Translations under genes and position numbers: made by a program | Shown: positions 29,185-41,400 of the stretch, in pieces | Layout: each line of letters opens with the position of its first letter | How positions within the stretch are numbered: the stretch's first letter is position 1 | The notes under the pieces: model-generated | Database searches by the model: none | What the model saw: the letters and a program-made list of their open reading frames with translations, nothing else | Told to the model about the DNA's origin: nothing | From: Tubiluchus corallicola | Taxonomy: Eukaryota; Priapulida; Priapulimorpha; Priapulimorphida; Tubiluchidae | Assembly: GCA_030141605.1 (NCBI GenBank) | Contig: JAQGDQ010001188.1 | Span: forward strand, 2,501 to 56,606 | Length of the DNA: 54,106 nt | Direction of reading: 5' to 3'

Positions 29185-29389
29185 TCTCTCTTTCTGTTTC
29201 TCTCTCTCTCTCTCTCTGCCCCCCCCTCTCTCTCTCTCTCTGCCTCTCTCTCTGTCTTTCTCTCTCTTTCCCTCCCCATCTCCCCTCTTTCTCTCTCTCT
29301 CTCTCTCTCTGCCTCCCTCTCTCCCCTCTCTCTTTCTCTCTCTCCCTCCCTCTCCTCTCTCTCTTTTTCCCTTTCTCTCTGTCTCTTCT

Positions 29390-29442
<53 letters not shown>

Positions 29443-32400
29443 CACCTCTCTGTCTCTGACTTAATAGTGTAAAATTTGAAAAGAGATAGATAGAGAGAGA
29501 GGGGGAGGAGTGAGAGGGAGAAGGAGAGGATATTCTGTAAATTTTAATATTATATCAGAGACAGTCTTCATGAAGTGTTCAAGTTTTCATAATTTTTCAT
29601 CGACATCACAAGCAGCAAGTTCGTTTCACACTAAGACCGAAAGTTTTTTACTCTTTTGCATTCAGTACCTGTAGAAGCTGTTATTTATACATTATACATT
29701 AATGGGTTTAAGAACAGCATACCTAGCTCATTTTTAAAGTAACTACACACTAAAGTATTAAACACCTCACATTTTCGGAATATAATAGATGCATAATTAT
29801 ATGATACGTCTCTTATTCTTTCACGATTATAAGCAACACTAACACATTAATGAAATAATAAAAACTCATCTATATGCAAAAAGGTGGAGACTAAAGATGA
29901 AAATGACATCTGTGTCACCTCATGTGCATCCTCTTTACAAGAAAATCAGCCATTTGATAGAGATGGAGAATGGGAACATGTTAACCGAAATGAAAAATGG
30001 GAACATGTTAACCGAAATGAAAAATGGGAACATGTTAACCGAAATGAAAAATGGGAACATGTTAACAGAAATGAAAAATGGGAACATGTTAACAGAAATG
30101 AAAAATGGGAACATGTTAACAGAAATGAAAAATGGGAACATGTTAACAGAAATGAAAAATGGGAACATGTTAACAGAAATGAAAAATGGGAACATGTTAA
30201 CCGAAATGAAAAATGGGAACATGTTAACAGAAATGAAAAATCGAATACGTTCAGTTTCAATCATCATGTGGTAAATTTCCTCACGAAGACGACGCATAGC
30301 TTCTTGCTGCAGTGCAATGACATTTCTCAACAGGAAAACCATGAGAAAAATTCCCCATGAGGCGTCTGTGTGAAATGCGCCATTTAAAGGTGTGTGTTAG
30401 ACTTTTTTCTTAGATTTTCGTAAGGAATCTCGCCAGGAATTTTTCCTCGGGGAATTTTCCCGCACATCCCCCGTGTGAAGTGAGCCTTTTTGGTATCAAT
30501 GGATTCGGCGGCACGCATATATACCTCCTTTCTCTTTATAATTGTAAACTTTGTTTAGCCTTCTTGTGTCTACCACGTCGAGGTGCCTCTTCTGACCAAC
30601 AGAGGCCAAAGCGGTGTAGGAATCACCTCTAATTTTTTTTCTAATATTGTGGAATCAGGGTTACGATTCGTCATTGTGCCATTTTTCTAGGTCAATTTGA
30701 AGGCGACATCATAATACCGGAAACTTCGGTGAGTGTCAGTTTTTAATGATTTGCGTCACGGTTTCTTGCATTGTAGTTGCTAAACAAAAGAACGTCTAAA
30801 AGTGATGCAAAGAACCCCTCTTAGAAAGAATGTGGGTTATGTCAGTCAAACTAAGCCTTTTCAGAGTTCCAGCGATTGGTGATGATCGTGAAAAGGTCAA
30901 AGGTTAAGTGTAGCACACAACGCATTTGTGTACTCTTGGCAACGCCTGGCTGCCCATGCTATTGTAACAGTAACAGTTTTAACAGCTGGCTAGAACCTTA
31001 CCTAGTTCATTTTTTCTTGTTCCCAACCGAGATTGTGCTAGTAAATCACTCTACGTACAGACTTATGCATAATTAAGTAAAGTCCACATAAAACAACTGA
31101 AGTTACTGAACTGACGCGGCAGGATGCTTTACTTTACCCACGTGTCGCGAGACGGTTGTATGTGCTGTGGTACACTTAACCTTTGACCTGCAACAATTGC
31201 GCCTGCGCACAAGAAAACTGTGAAAAGGCTTATTGGCATGAAATCGATTGAAAAAGTGGTATAGATTTTCACTAACTGTTTTCAAGACTCCAGACATTAT
31301 TATTGATGATCTGAAGGTGTTCGTCTTTTTTACAAAAAATATTATCGGTAGGAATCTGCATCATTGCAATGATGCTATAATTGTTTCAGCCGTGCTTTTG
31401 TGAATACAAGTTTAGCATTAGTAAAGAATTCATGCAAACATGGCCGCACAATGAGTCAAATTTATACATTACTAAGAGAGAGTGAGTGAGTGTGGGTGGG
31501 TGGTTGATTGAGTGAGTCATGGTTGGGTGAGTGGGTGAGTGAGTGTGTGAGTGAGTGAGTGGAAAAAGGGACGCTGGAGATGCAATATGTCAGAGAGAGA
31601 AAGAACAAAAGAATGTGTGACGTGGGAAAGAAAAGGAGTGTAAGAAAGAGAGAAGGAGATAGACAAATCGGCCAGCAGACAAGAACAAAGGCAAGCAGAC
31701 AGACAAGAAGACAAGCAAGCAGACAGACTAGGACGTAGAAAAGCGGACAGACAAGGCATTTTTACTAGTCCATAAAATTGTGGTACAGTGAATTAACATA
31801 TACAATATGGTCAGTGTGGAAAACTTTCATTTCAGAGTGAAAACGCCATCATTGGAGATCATTTCAAGTGGCCAAATGCTCAAGTGCCTTATGAAATCTC
31901 TTCTCTATTCGGTAAGAATGTGAAAAAGATGGCTGCGACATACACACGCACGCACGCACGCACACACACATCATGTGATATATATATTCGTACTCGTGGT
32001 ACAATCACATCAAATATACAAATAGATGAACAAGCAAAATAACATTGATTAACTAGATTAGTAAGGCAGGTTTTTTTATCAGCAAGAACAGTGAACCTAA
32101 ATGTTGCAATGATTAGTTCTCCAATTTCAATAGTAATAAGCTGCTTTCTCACCAAGTAACCCACCCAGTAACCCACAAGCGTGTTCAGACTAGAGAGCAA
32201 AACTTGCTGCGAGTTACTCTCCGGCAGTAATTGTGAGCTGACACTTACTTCTCTATTCACTGCGAGAAGTGTCGAGAGTAACTCGCCAAGTAACTCGCAG
32301 ATGTGTTCACATTAGACAGCAAAACACGCTGTGAGTTACTCTCCTACAGTAATTGTGAGCTGACACTCACTTCTCTGCAGGGCCTATTTCAGGGGGAGGA

Positions 32401-35400
32401 AAGTGGGGATACTTCCCCGGGGCCTCACCCTCCAGGGGGGCCTTGCGCCAAGGTAACATTTTTTGCTTTATGCGAACATACTGCCTCCTTTCTCTCTCTC
32501 TCTCTCTCTTGCCGCACGCGCGCCGTTTGCCAGTATTGACAAGTATTAAGGACTGGTCTTGAGAATAAAGCAGTTTTTCTTTCAATTGTTCTTTCCTTTA
32601 ACAACTGTATAACTCCATATTTTCTCTTTGAAAATGCTTCCCCGGCGTTCTAGCAGTTCAAACATTTTCTGGGCGCCCGGCGCTTCGTCACCCGACCCCC
32701 CCCCCCGTCCCCGAGGGGCCTCACACGCCCCACTTCCCCGGGCCTCGCTTAAGCTGAAATAGGCCCTGCTTCTCTGTTCACTGCGAGAAGTGTCGAGAGC
32801 AACTCTCCAAGTAACTCGCAGATGTGTTCAGACTAGAGATCAAAACTTGCTGCGAGTTACTCTCGGGCAGTACGCTTGCGCTGACTGACACTCAGCTCTC
32901 TATTCACTGCAATAACTGTCCAGAGTAACTCTCCGATGCGTTCACACTAGACAGTAAATCGACCCGCAGCAACTGTCGGAGCCGTTTGCAGTTTCTTCTT
33001 GCAGTTTCTAAACAATTCCCAAAGCAGTTCAAACCTTCGAGTTTACTGTCAGAATGAAAACTCGCAGGACAAATTTTATAGATTAGAACGTTTAGGTTAA
33101 CAATTATTGCTGTGAAAAAAAACTAGCCTCAACTACAGCTGGTCTTGCACATTATACATTAGTATAATTATACTATTATTAATTTAGTATTAGTATTATT
33201 AATAGTATTTAGTAGTATTAGTAATTTATACATTAGTGAGACAGAAAGAGTAAGAAGGAGAGTACGTGAGTGTGAGAACGAACAAAACTGAGAAAGCAGC
33301 AAAGAGAAGGAGAGAGGAGGAGTAAAGGAAAGTTGTGTTAAATAGTGATTTTGATTAAACTGGTGATTAAATTATTAAATTAATAATTCAAGATTAAATG
33401 CTTGACGATGCAAGATTAAACTATCGTCGTGGTTAGAAGCTTACTTAGGTGTGGCATCACGTGACCAGCTGATGTTCGACCGGCTGACTCAGAAGTAAAG
33501 ATTGATCATGTAATCCTTATGCGCAGAAGTTCACGGCGCATTAGGTAGTTAGACAAAAGTGTTTTGAGGCTCGCACCTCGGGGGAGATTAGGAACTGACT
33601 TGAAGACGGAGGGCTGGCATTACTATCCTCTTATGTTTGCCGTGTTCTGTTTGATGTTTAATAAATGTGTTGCTTATTAAATAAAGTCTTGATAGTTTGC
33701 CATGCCCATCGTGGCTCCCTCACACGCCACACAATAAACAATAATAATCAGCAAGCAGCTTTAACCACAAGAATAAATAAACTTTAATCAATTATTTTAC
33801 TGAAGGGAAGGTGTGTGAAATCTGGATTGTTCTTACATCATGCGTTTTTTTTCTTTTTAGACTCCGTAGATCCAAAAGCCAAAGATGTGATTCAATCGGC
33901 CATCGATGAATACGAAGAGAAGACCTGCATACGATTCGTACCGCGGAATGAACACACTGATTTTATACTGCTTACGCCTGGAAAGGGGTAGGTAAAGGTC
34001 AGAGTTCACTGAGCTTCGAATCTCGCTAGATTTGTGCTAATCACGGCTTCGTGGAAGAAGCCAAAGTTGGATGATTTGTTTCTTGGAAGCCAGTTATTGA
34101 TTTTATCAAGTTAAAAGTTTAGAAAAAAATTGTCAAAGAAGAAAAACTACAGGAACATTCTAGGAATAAAATGGCCAGAGAAAATATAAAACCAGGATCT
34201 GTATAATAAAATCAAGGAATCACATTTAACTGTGATTGGACAGTTAAAATCAAAAGGGGAAGATTGGGGTGGAAAGTACATGACTACCAGATTTCGATCC
34301 ATTAAAATGCCACTCCTTAGCTTTTGAAGAAGCCTTGCAGAAAGAAAAGAAACCACAAGGTGGACAACTGCTGACTCGCATCAATTTTATGTTATAAAAT
34401 GGTACGGAAATGCAATTATAAAAAACTATAAGAGAATAGTTGTTGGTTTCCCATGTTGCTTTTAGAATGTGATGCTTACAATGCAGCTTCTTCCAACAAG
34501 AGGATTAAATTAATTAAAAATACAGGGCATTAATTAAAAACACACGACCTTTTGCTATGGGGGGTGCAGAAACAATGAGTAAGAGCAGAGAATTTAACAA
34601 TTTATTACGCCAGATCCACACCATAATTGGTTTTTGTTTTCCCATTTCTTTTGGTTCTATACAATTGAGTAAAACCATATCCCAACTTTAGTAGCAACAC
34701 CTGCCTAATACGGATGACTGTGTTGGCACTTATTACATAGTTTTATTGTGGGAGAGCTATGATTATTGATCATTGAGTTGGTTTATCTGTACTCGACTAA
34801 GTTTGTTCAATTTTTGCATTTCTTAGCTGTTCATCGTCGGTAGGACGACAAGGGCTTGAACAGAAAGTGAACTTGGGAAACGGCTGTGTTCATCACGGAA
34901 TTGTTGTTCATGAGTTCATGCATGCACTCGGATTCTGGCATGAACAAAGCAGAGCTGACAGAGACGATTTTGTAACCATTCAACTTAACAATGTCTTACC
35001 AGGTATCCTTATGCCATTGTTATCAGTGTTGCCTTATGCCATTGTTATCAGTGTTGCCTTATGCCATTGTTATCAGCGTTGCCTTATGCCATTGTTATCA
35101 GTGTTGCTTTATGCCATTGTTATCAGTGTTGCCTTATGCCATTGTTATCAGTGTTGCCTTGTGCCATTGTTATCAGTGTTGCCTTATGCCATTGTTATCA
35201 GTGTTGCCTTATGCCATTGTTATCAGTGTTGCTTTATGCCATTGTTATCAGTGTTGCCTTATGCCATTGTTATCAGTGTTGCCTTGTGCCATTGTTATCA
35301 GCGTTGCCTTATGCCATTGTTATCAGTGTTGCCTTATGCCATTGTTATCAGTGTTGCCTTATGCCATTGTTATCAGTGTTGCCTTATGCCATTGTTATCA

Positions 35401-38400
35401 GTGTTACTTTATGCAATTGTTATCACTGTTGCCTTATGCCATTGTTATCAGTGTTGCTGATTGGCCATTTGCCTCTGAAATATTTCATCAGGTTGTTAAA
35501 TGAAGACACGATGATTTTTCATATGCCACCCCATTTTCAAGTCCAATAAAAAGTATGTCGATGAATAAATGGACTCGAATAAAAAAGGGGGGGTGGAAGT
35601 CAAAGAGAAAGTTATTAACCTTGATCATAATAACTTCTACATAGTGACACAAGAATGTTTACATGCTCATTGTTACAATACATGTAATGACGTTAAATTT
35701 GTTACATAATGAAAAATTTTGCAATTCTCTGTGGTTGCTTGCCATGATTTAGTTAAAAGAAGACAGGATGATTTTTCACACACCATCCCATTCTCAAGTA
35801 CAGCAAAAAGTATACATTTTAACATAATTAATACTGCAAAAGTGTTTCTGATAATTAAATAATAGATTAAAAACTCAGTTAATGACAGGCGATCCCAACT
35901 ATTGACGACATCACAAACTAACATAATTTTCAACAGCAAAAATATTCCACGAGTGTGTTGCACGTGTTTGTGAAAGCGAAAATTGAAGTACAATGCTACT
36001 GTAAGATATTCAGTGCGTTGTAGTAAAACTAGGCAAGTTTTAAGATAAAAATTCAAATTTGGAATTTACTGCTGTGCTCTCGCATGAGCTGTCGAACATG
36101 TGCAGTTCGTCACAAACTAACACATCTGAACTGAGAGGCACAGCACCTGTTTTTTGTGCATTGCGTTACCGAAATACAGACGCCATTGCCCGTATGGGAT
36201 GTACCTTGTTTTAGAACATAGAAGCACCTAGACGGCAACGACGACCACATTTATCAGGGGCAGATTAAGTGTTTTAGAGACCTAAAGCTAACTGCGTAAA
36301 AGACTGCAGGGTGAAATACCCTGATTGTAAATATGAATGTAGGATGTACAAGGAAGTTAAGTAACCAGGGGGGGGGGGGGGGAGAAGGAGGTTTAGGGCA
36401 CAATGTGCAGAGGAATGCTATCAGGATAATGCAACCTTCTGTAATCTGGCACATCTAACTTCGCCACCAACAGCTTCAAGAACAACAACAACAACAGCAA
36501 TAACAATACTAGCAACAACAACAACAGCAATAGCAACAGCAGCAGCAGCAACAACAACAACACCAGCAGCAGCAAGAGTGGCAGCAACAACAACAGTAGC
36601 TGCAACAACAACAACAACAACAGCAGCAGCAACAGCAACAACAAACCAACAAGAACAGCAACAACAACGACGACAACAACAGCAACAACAACAACAACAA
36701 CAACAACGTCCCTTATTCTTTTGCAGTAAATTTTTCATAGTTGATATTTTTACTTGACATGATAATCCCATTTTATATGAAACTTTTCAGGCAAAGCTCA
36801 TAATTTTAGAAAGTACACATTAAAAGATATACAACATTTGGGTGAAGGCTACGATTACAGGAGCGTGATGCATTATGGAGCAAACGCATTTTCCACCGGA
36901 GCAGGTCCGACCATTCTTCCTAACCAACATGACGCCGCTATTGGTCAGAGGAGACACCTTAGCGAAACAGATGCAAGAAAGCTAAATAAACTTTACAATT
37001 GCGGAAAGAAAGGAGGTATATATGCACGGCACGGAATCGGTTGGTATTAAAAAGACCCATTACTTTCAGAGGCTGTGTGGGAAAATTCCTCGAGGAAAAA
37101 TTCCTGGCGAGATCCCTTACGAAAATCTAGCAAAAAAGCCCAACGCACTCTTTTTCTATGGTGAACTTATGTGAATTTTTCCATATTTTTTCCTCTTGAG
37201 AAATGTCACCGTGCCGTAACAAGAAGCTATGCGTCCTCCTCGTGAGGAATTTACCACTTGATAGATTTGGGAGATGATTCATTTTCCATTTGTATTAACA
37301 TGTTCCCATTTTCCATTCGTATCAAACAGCAAATTTTCTCATAAGGAGGGTGCTTATGACGTGGAACGTGTTTCGTTTTCACAAAGATTTTGCTGTTTCA
37401 TTATTTTTCCTTGTTTAACGAAAAACAATTAACACCAGCACAATCAGCACAAAATTACAAACTAATTAATCAGCTCGAATTGGAAGCTTTTAGTCCATTT
37501 CTTATCATACAGATCACTTTTCATTTTACGCATTAACCCTTTCAGTCCCAAATTATTTTTTTAATAACAAAAAAATTTTTGGCTTGGTACTTTTGTTTAG
37601 TAGGTCCATCTTGTTTACACATAATAATTTTTTTTCTACCTGTGCCAGCGTGCTAAATATAGCCTGTATCCCACGGGATACATTGGGATTTAATGGGAGC
37701 ATAAAATGTGCTTCATTTTGCAACTGCTGATAATTTTTTAAAGTATTTAAGACATTTAGTATGCACGCTATGCTGATCTGTACAAAGTCGTATCTAAAGT
37801 ACTGTACCTTGCGTAGTTTTTTATGCTATGTAGATTTTCTAGTTTGCCATTTTATCACCATTTTTAGTCTATTGTTATTGGCTTAAATCAAAATAACTAT
37901 TAACACATCAAATAACTGTCAGCTTTAAAATTTTATTAATTTTAAAGGCAGAAAATATTCTCGTATCCCACGGGATACAACGGGTATGAAAGGGTTAATG
38001 ATGCTTATCTTCGTGAAAAACCAAATTACCCAAAAAATAATCATTATATCACTATGACGCACGGAATTATTGTCACAAAACAGGGAACTTTTCAGAAAAT
38101 TTTCATTTTTTCACGACAAACGCAGCAAGAAAGTTCATTTCACGCAAACTGCGCGATCTTTTCCCGCACATCCAGCTTGGGCAGCATTCAATTCGATTCA
38201 ATATTTTTTGTTTTGCTGATTCGCATCACAAAACATTACATTGTACACAATGACAATAACATTACGATAACAAAAAACAGCTTGAAAATTGTACAAACCA
38301 GCCTCGAGGGGGAGCTTTCAAGATTCACCGCTAGAGTGCGCCAACACATGCATTGTGCAGACAGAGAAATACATATAAAATACATGCAAACGTCTCCGAG

Positions 38401-41400
38401 AAACTATGGAGTTATACAGTTGTTAAAGGAAAGAACAATTGAAAGAAAAAACTGCTTTATTCTAAAGACCAGTCCTTAATACTTGTCAATACTGGAAAAT
38501 GGCGCGCGTACGGCAAGAGAGAGAGACAGAGAGAGAGAGAGACAGAGACAGAGAGAGAGAGAGGCAGTATGTTCGCATAAAGCAAAAAAATGTTACCTCG
38601 GCGTGAGGCCCCCCCTGGAGGGTGAGGCCCTAGGCGGTTGCCTAGGTTGCCTAGGCTTAAGGCCGGCCCTGATCATAATATCTGATCGTAAACAATAGAT
38701 ATTCAGGGTGATATAATTAAAAGAGTGACTACTGTAAAAGCTAAATGCCTACTAAATAAACAAACAGGTGGGAGCACCGTGGCAATAATTGAAAACTAAA
38801 TTAAAACCAAAAAAGGGCCTATGCACCCACTACCGTGATTGTATACAAATGGTTCGAATGCATTTATTTTGCATAGTTTGTAGAGGTTTGTAGTCTGAGG
38901 TTACAATGCATACAAGTTATAATTGTAGTCAATAGTAGACACATTCTTGTAATGGTAGACATACGTTCTTGTCTTTCACTGAAAATCAGTATCCAATAAT
39001 CAGTGACAGGGCCTTGTTCTTTTGTAAATGGACATCATAATTACCTAAATCTCATTAAGAAAAGTAAATCATTAGAACCATTAGCACTGAATCGGTAAAG
39101 AGCTGTTAGGAAGCAATGAAAGCAAAACTGAGTAAAGCCCCTTTCACTTTTCAGCTTGTGTGAACAGAAATGAAAACTGTGACTATTGGTACAGCATAGG
39201 CGAATGCACAAAGAATCCTGCCTACATGTTGGAAAATTGCCAAAAAGCTTGCAGGGTGTGTGGTGATGACATAGACAAAAATGGTAAGTTGTGTTGCCAT
39301 TGGATGGTGCCAGTGGTGTTTCCATGCTTTGGAAATATTATCATGACTTAATCGTTGTCATAACATCATCGTACTAACATGTGTCATTCATGTATTCCTT
39401 ATGAACATGCTGAATTACTACCTTTTGCACCTTGTCCTCATTCTAGAAAGAAAGTGTACGCGTGTGTGTGTGTGTGTGTGTGTGCGTGCGTGTGTGCGTG
39501 CGCGCGTGCGTGTGGGTGTTGGTGTGTGTACGTGTGAGTGTGTGAGAGAGAGAGAGAGATCATTTAATGAACTTCCGTTTTGTTTCTTAAATTTCAAATT
39601 ACCATTAATCTGGGCAGCACCAACACAAGATTTTCTTCCCGGTGCTGTCCAGAGGTATATCAGTAGTCTCAGTAAAAATTATATTTTGTTTTCTGTGTGA
39701 ATTTTGTGTTAACTAATTTAATGCTTTCTGTATAAATTATCATTATATACTCATGGTAATAAAGCTAGCAATAAATTCCAATTCTAAAATTGGGTTGTTG
39801 CGTGTAAGAGGGCAGTCATGGCACCTCTCATCAGGTAAATGTAAGTCTGCATACGTTTTGTCATTCTCTATTATTTCGTCATCTCTCTCACCACATTTTC
39901 ATAGTCATTACCTTTCCTGCCTTCCTCCCCTAATGCACCCCCTGCACTGCGTTATTGCACCCCCTAATGCACCCCCTGCACTGCGTTATTGCACTCCCTA
40001 ATGCACCCCCTGCACTGCGTTATTGCACTCCCTAATGCACCCCCTGCACTCCGTCTTTCCGCATTACCTGTACGGCTCAGATCTTACAAGTTCACCTTCT
40101 GTCCTGAGCCAATAATTATTTGCTCATCACATTCATCCGTTAAGCTGTATCTTATTTAAAATTATTCCCATGCTATTTGTATATTGTATGTTGTGTAAGG
40201 TATAAGATTAGTATATTAACAGATGTTGTATAAGATTAGATATAAGTTAAGATATAACGTACAAGTTGTAATTGTGTACAAGGTGTACCGCCTCTTTTTG
40301 TTGGCTCAGGAATAAATTAACAATAAAATAAACAGTATACGAAGTTAAGCTTAGTCATCTACAATTTGACTTTGTCGTCTACAATTTGATTCAAAATTTA
40401 CAGGACAATAGTGATTCAAAATTTACAGGACAATACTGATTCAAAATTTACAGGACAATACTGATTCAAAATTTACAGGACAATAGTGATTCAAAATTTA
40501 CAGGACAATAGTGATTCAAAATTTACAGGACAATACTGATTCAAAATTTACAGGACAATAGTGATTCAAAATTTACAGGACAATAGTGATTCAAAATTTA
40601 CAGGACAATAGTGATTCAAAATTTACGGACTAGAAACTTTATCTTGGTTAAAACTCTTTTTGAACTTGACATCATAACAGAGACTGAAGCTTACAGATAT
40701 CATGCAGATCTTTGCAGTTCTCACAGAATAGGGGAAATTTGGTTTCTCTAGCTCATATTTTCTTATTTCAGTGTGTAAAGATGATAACGAGCATTGCCAG
40801 TATTGGGCGGACACGGACGAATGTGTGAAAAATCCTGATTACATGTTATCCTATTGTAGAAAAGCTTGCAAGATATGTACTAGTAGTGAGTATACAGCGC
40901 AACGCTTAGACTTTATACGACTTAATTCAATTGAGTTTACAATTCCACACACAATTTAAATACTCCAATCCTAATCCTAACATAAATCATAACCATAACC
41001 CTAAACCAAACGTTAACTCTAACCTTAACCCTAATCCTAGCCCAACCCTAACACGAACACAAACCCTAATCCGTTTCACAAATTAATTAGTTGTGTTTGC
41101 CCCTCTGTAAACTTTAGCCTTGTATCTTTATCAATTTAATAATGGTAAAAAATTGCAATCTGTACAACAGCATTGGAGTGCAAACTACGATAAGTCTTAG
41201 TATTGCAATCTACACATCAGTATTGGAGTGCAAACTATGAAAAGTCTTAGTATTGCAATCTATACATCAACATTGGAGAGCAAACTATGAAAAGTCTTAG
41301 TATTGCAATCTATACATCAACATTGGAGAGCAAACTATGAAAAGTCTTAGTGTTGCAATCTATACATCAACATTGGAGAGCAAACTATGAAAAGTCTTAG

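Noticed and set aside
28936-29472. 178-aa Ser/Leu-rich protein beginning with a signal peptide
   Set aside because: Only the first 115 bp are exon; the rest is a CT microsatellite after the donor GTAAAA at 29051.
29884-30360. 158-aa frame with nine-residue EWEHVNRNE-type repeat
   Set aside because: It is the 27-bp minisatellite inside a transposon copy, open in other frames too, with no splice or homology support.
34991-35549. 170-aa and 162-aa Cys/Leu-rich repeat ORFs
   Set aside because: The 25-bp unit lacks stops in every plus frame; this is intronic sequence after a clear donor.
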